Source of the DNA: Pseudonocardia hydrocarbonoxydans
GTDB lineage: Bacteria > Actinomycetota > Actinomycetes > Mycobacteriales > Pseudonocardiaceae
Assembly (NCBI RefSeq): GCF_006539565.1
Contig: NZ_BJNG01000016.1
Coordinates: 124,001 to 188,000 of the forward strand
DNA length: 64,000 nucleotides
Direction: 5' to 3'
Of the stretch, positions 63,382-64,000 are shown one piece after another. The translations under genes were made by a program, and so were the position numbers. The notes beneath the pieces are model-generated. The model was not told the origin of the DNA. It searched no databases and saw only the letters and a list, made by a program, of their open reading frames with translations. Every line of letters begins with the position of its first letter. Positions within the stretch are counted from its first letter, which is position 1.

Positions 63382-64000
63382 GCCTGCGCCTGCACGACCT
63401 CACCGTCGGGCACCGCCGTGGCCCCGCCGTGCTCACCGGCGTCACCCTCGACGCCCGGCCCGGCGAGCTGACGGCCCTGCTCGGGCCGAACGGGGCGGGC
63501 AAGTCGACGCTGCTGCGCACCGTCGCGGGCCTGCTCCCCGCCGTCTCCGGGACGGTCGCCCTCGACGGCGCCGACCTGCTCGCCCTCTCCCCCGCCGCCC
63601 GCGCCCGCCGCGTGGCGGTGGTGCTCACCGAGCGCGTCGATCCCGGCCTGCTGACGGCGTGGGAGCTCGTCGCGCTCGGCCGCCACCCGCACACCGGGGC
63701 CCGCGGCACGCTGCGCCCGGCCGACCACGCCGCCGTCGACGCCGCGCTGGTTGCGGTCCGCGCCTCGGGGTTCGCCGACCGGCGGGTCGGGCGCCTGTCC
63801 GACGGCGAGCGCCAGCGCGTACTGGTCGCCCGCGCGCTCGCCCAGGCCCCCGACCTGCTGCTCCTCGACGAGCCCACCGCGTTCCTCGACGCCCCCTCGC
63901 GCGTCTCGGTCACCGGGCTGCTGCGCCGGCTGGCGCGCGAGCGGGGCATCGTCGTGGTGGTCTCGACCCACGACGTGGAGCTCGCGCTGCGCGTCGCCGA
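63378..64000 (+). CDS. btuD: ABC importer ATP-binding protein (BtuD/FecE-type), 3' end beyond the window
   Basis: The visible ~207 residues are an ABC ATPase energising the importer. Walker A is LLGPNGAGKSTLLRTVAGLL, the signature is the variant LSDGERQRVLVARALAQ (aspartate replacing the second residue's glycine), Walker B is DLLLLDEPTAFLD and the switch histidine is VSTHDVELALRVA. GTG at 63378 overlaps the permease stop, so the three importer genes form one riboswitch-controlled operon. The frame is open at the right edge; perhaps 40-60 residues are missing. Confidence 0.93.
   Translation, partial: MSLRLHDLTVGHRRGPAVLTGVTLDARPGELTALLGPNGAGKSTLLRTVAGLLPAVSGTVALDGADLLALSPAARARRVAVVLTERVDPGLLTAWELVALGRHPHTGARGTLRPADHAAVDAALVAVRASGFADRRVGRLSDGERQRVLVARALAQAPDLLLLDEPTAFLDAPSRVSVTGLLRRLARERGIVVVVSTHDVELALRVA

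Noticed and set aside
63378-64000. Siderophore instead of cobalamin transporter
   Set aside because: The fold would allow it, but the operon leader has a clear cobalamin riboswitch core, so cobalamin-type cargo is more likely.

Overview
This window is chromosome from a very GC-rich actinobacterium. Third codon positions are almost all G or C and GTG starts are common. Gene families such as ATGA/GTGA-coupled RecCBD, TerD/DUF4236, NrtR and actinobacterial serine/threonine kinase and lipoprotein genes point to Pseudonocardia or a close relative in the Pseudonocardiaceae. The genus is an inference; no rRNA is present to settle it. I found no rRNA, tRNA, CRISPR array, transposase or phage genes.

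Layout. 1-3.2 kb: a protein kinase cut by the left edge, phosphoglucomutase, and a small conserved protein. 3.4-23.6 kb: a DNA double-strand-break processing island. recC-recB-recD runs rightward. Tail to tail with it is a leftward, translationally coupled operon: sbcD (Mre11-like), sbcC (Rad50-like), a NurA-like nuclease candidate and a 1097-residue HEAT-like protein. A HerA-like hexameric ATPase gene lies just upstream on the same strand, separated only by a VOC-family gene. So the pieces of an archaeal-type HerA-NurA-Mre11-Rad50 resection machine sit next to a complete RecBCD.

23.7-27.7 kb: an ADP-ribose/NAD-themed module. An NrtR-type Nudix regulator is coupled to a NYN ribonuclease with LOTUS domains. 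It diverges from an ARPP-1 protein and an ADP-ribosylglycohydrolase across two tandem palindromic operators. 27.7-32.7 kb: a large helicase-endonuclease broken by an apparent frameshift. 32.8-36.9 kb: alcohol dehydrogenase, DUF368 lipid-carrier transporter, TerD, DUF4236-TPR protein and a helix-turn-helix protein. 36.9-41 kb: a repeat-rich gap, an orphan gene and a DUF262/HNH-like defence-type protein. 41-44.8 kb: small metabolic genes with two clear repressor-operator pairs (TetR/oxidoreductase and ArsR/SRPBCC). 44.8-47.9 kb: a PLD-helicase-DUF3427 protein.

48-61 kb: genes suited to amine uptake and oxidation (copper amine oxidase, APC permease with stress protein, BCCT transporter, aminobutyraldehyde dehydrogenase), interleaved with membrane proteins, a saccharopine-dehydrogenase-like enzyme, HtpG and a secreted CAP protein. 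61-64 kb: a cobalamin riboswitch controlling a BtuF-BtuC-BtuD-type importer cut by the right edge.

Two cross-cutting patterns stand out. Four genes carry what look like single-base insertions in short G/C runs, most simply read as residual sequencing errors. Several intergenic gaps hold palindromic repeat families (TCGCACAGG hairpins, a direct repeat near 37 kb, and a nested inverted repeat near 62.3 kb that probably precedes the true start of the permease gene).
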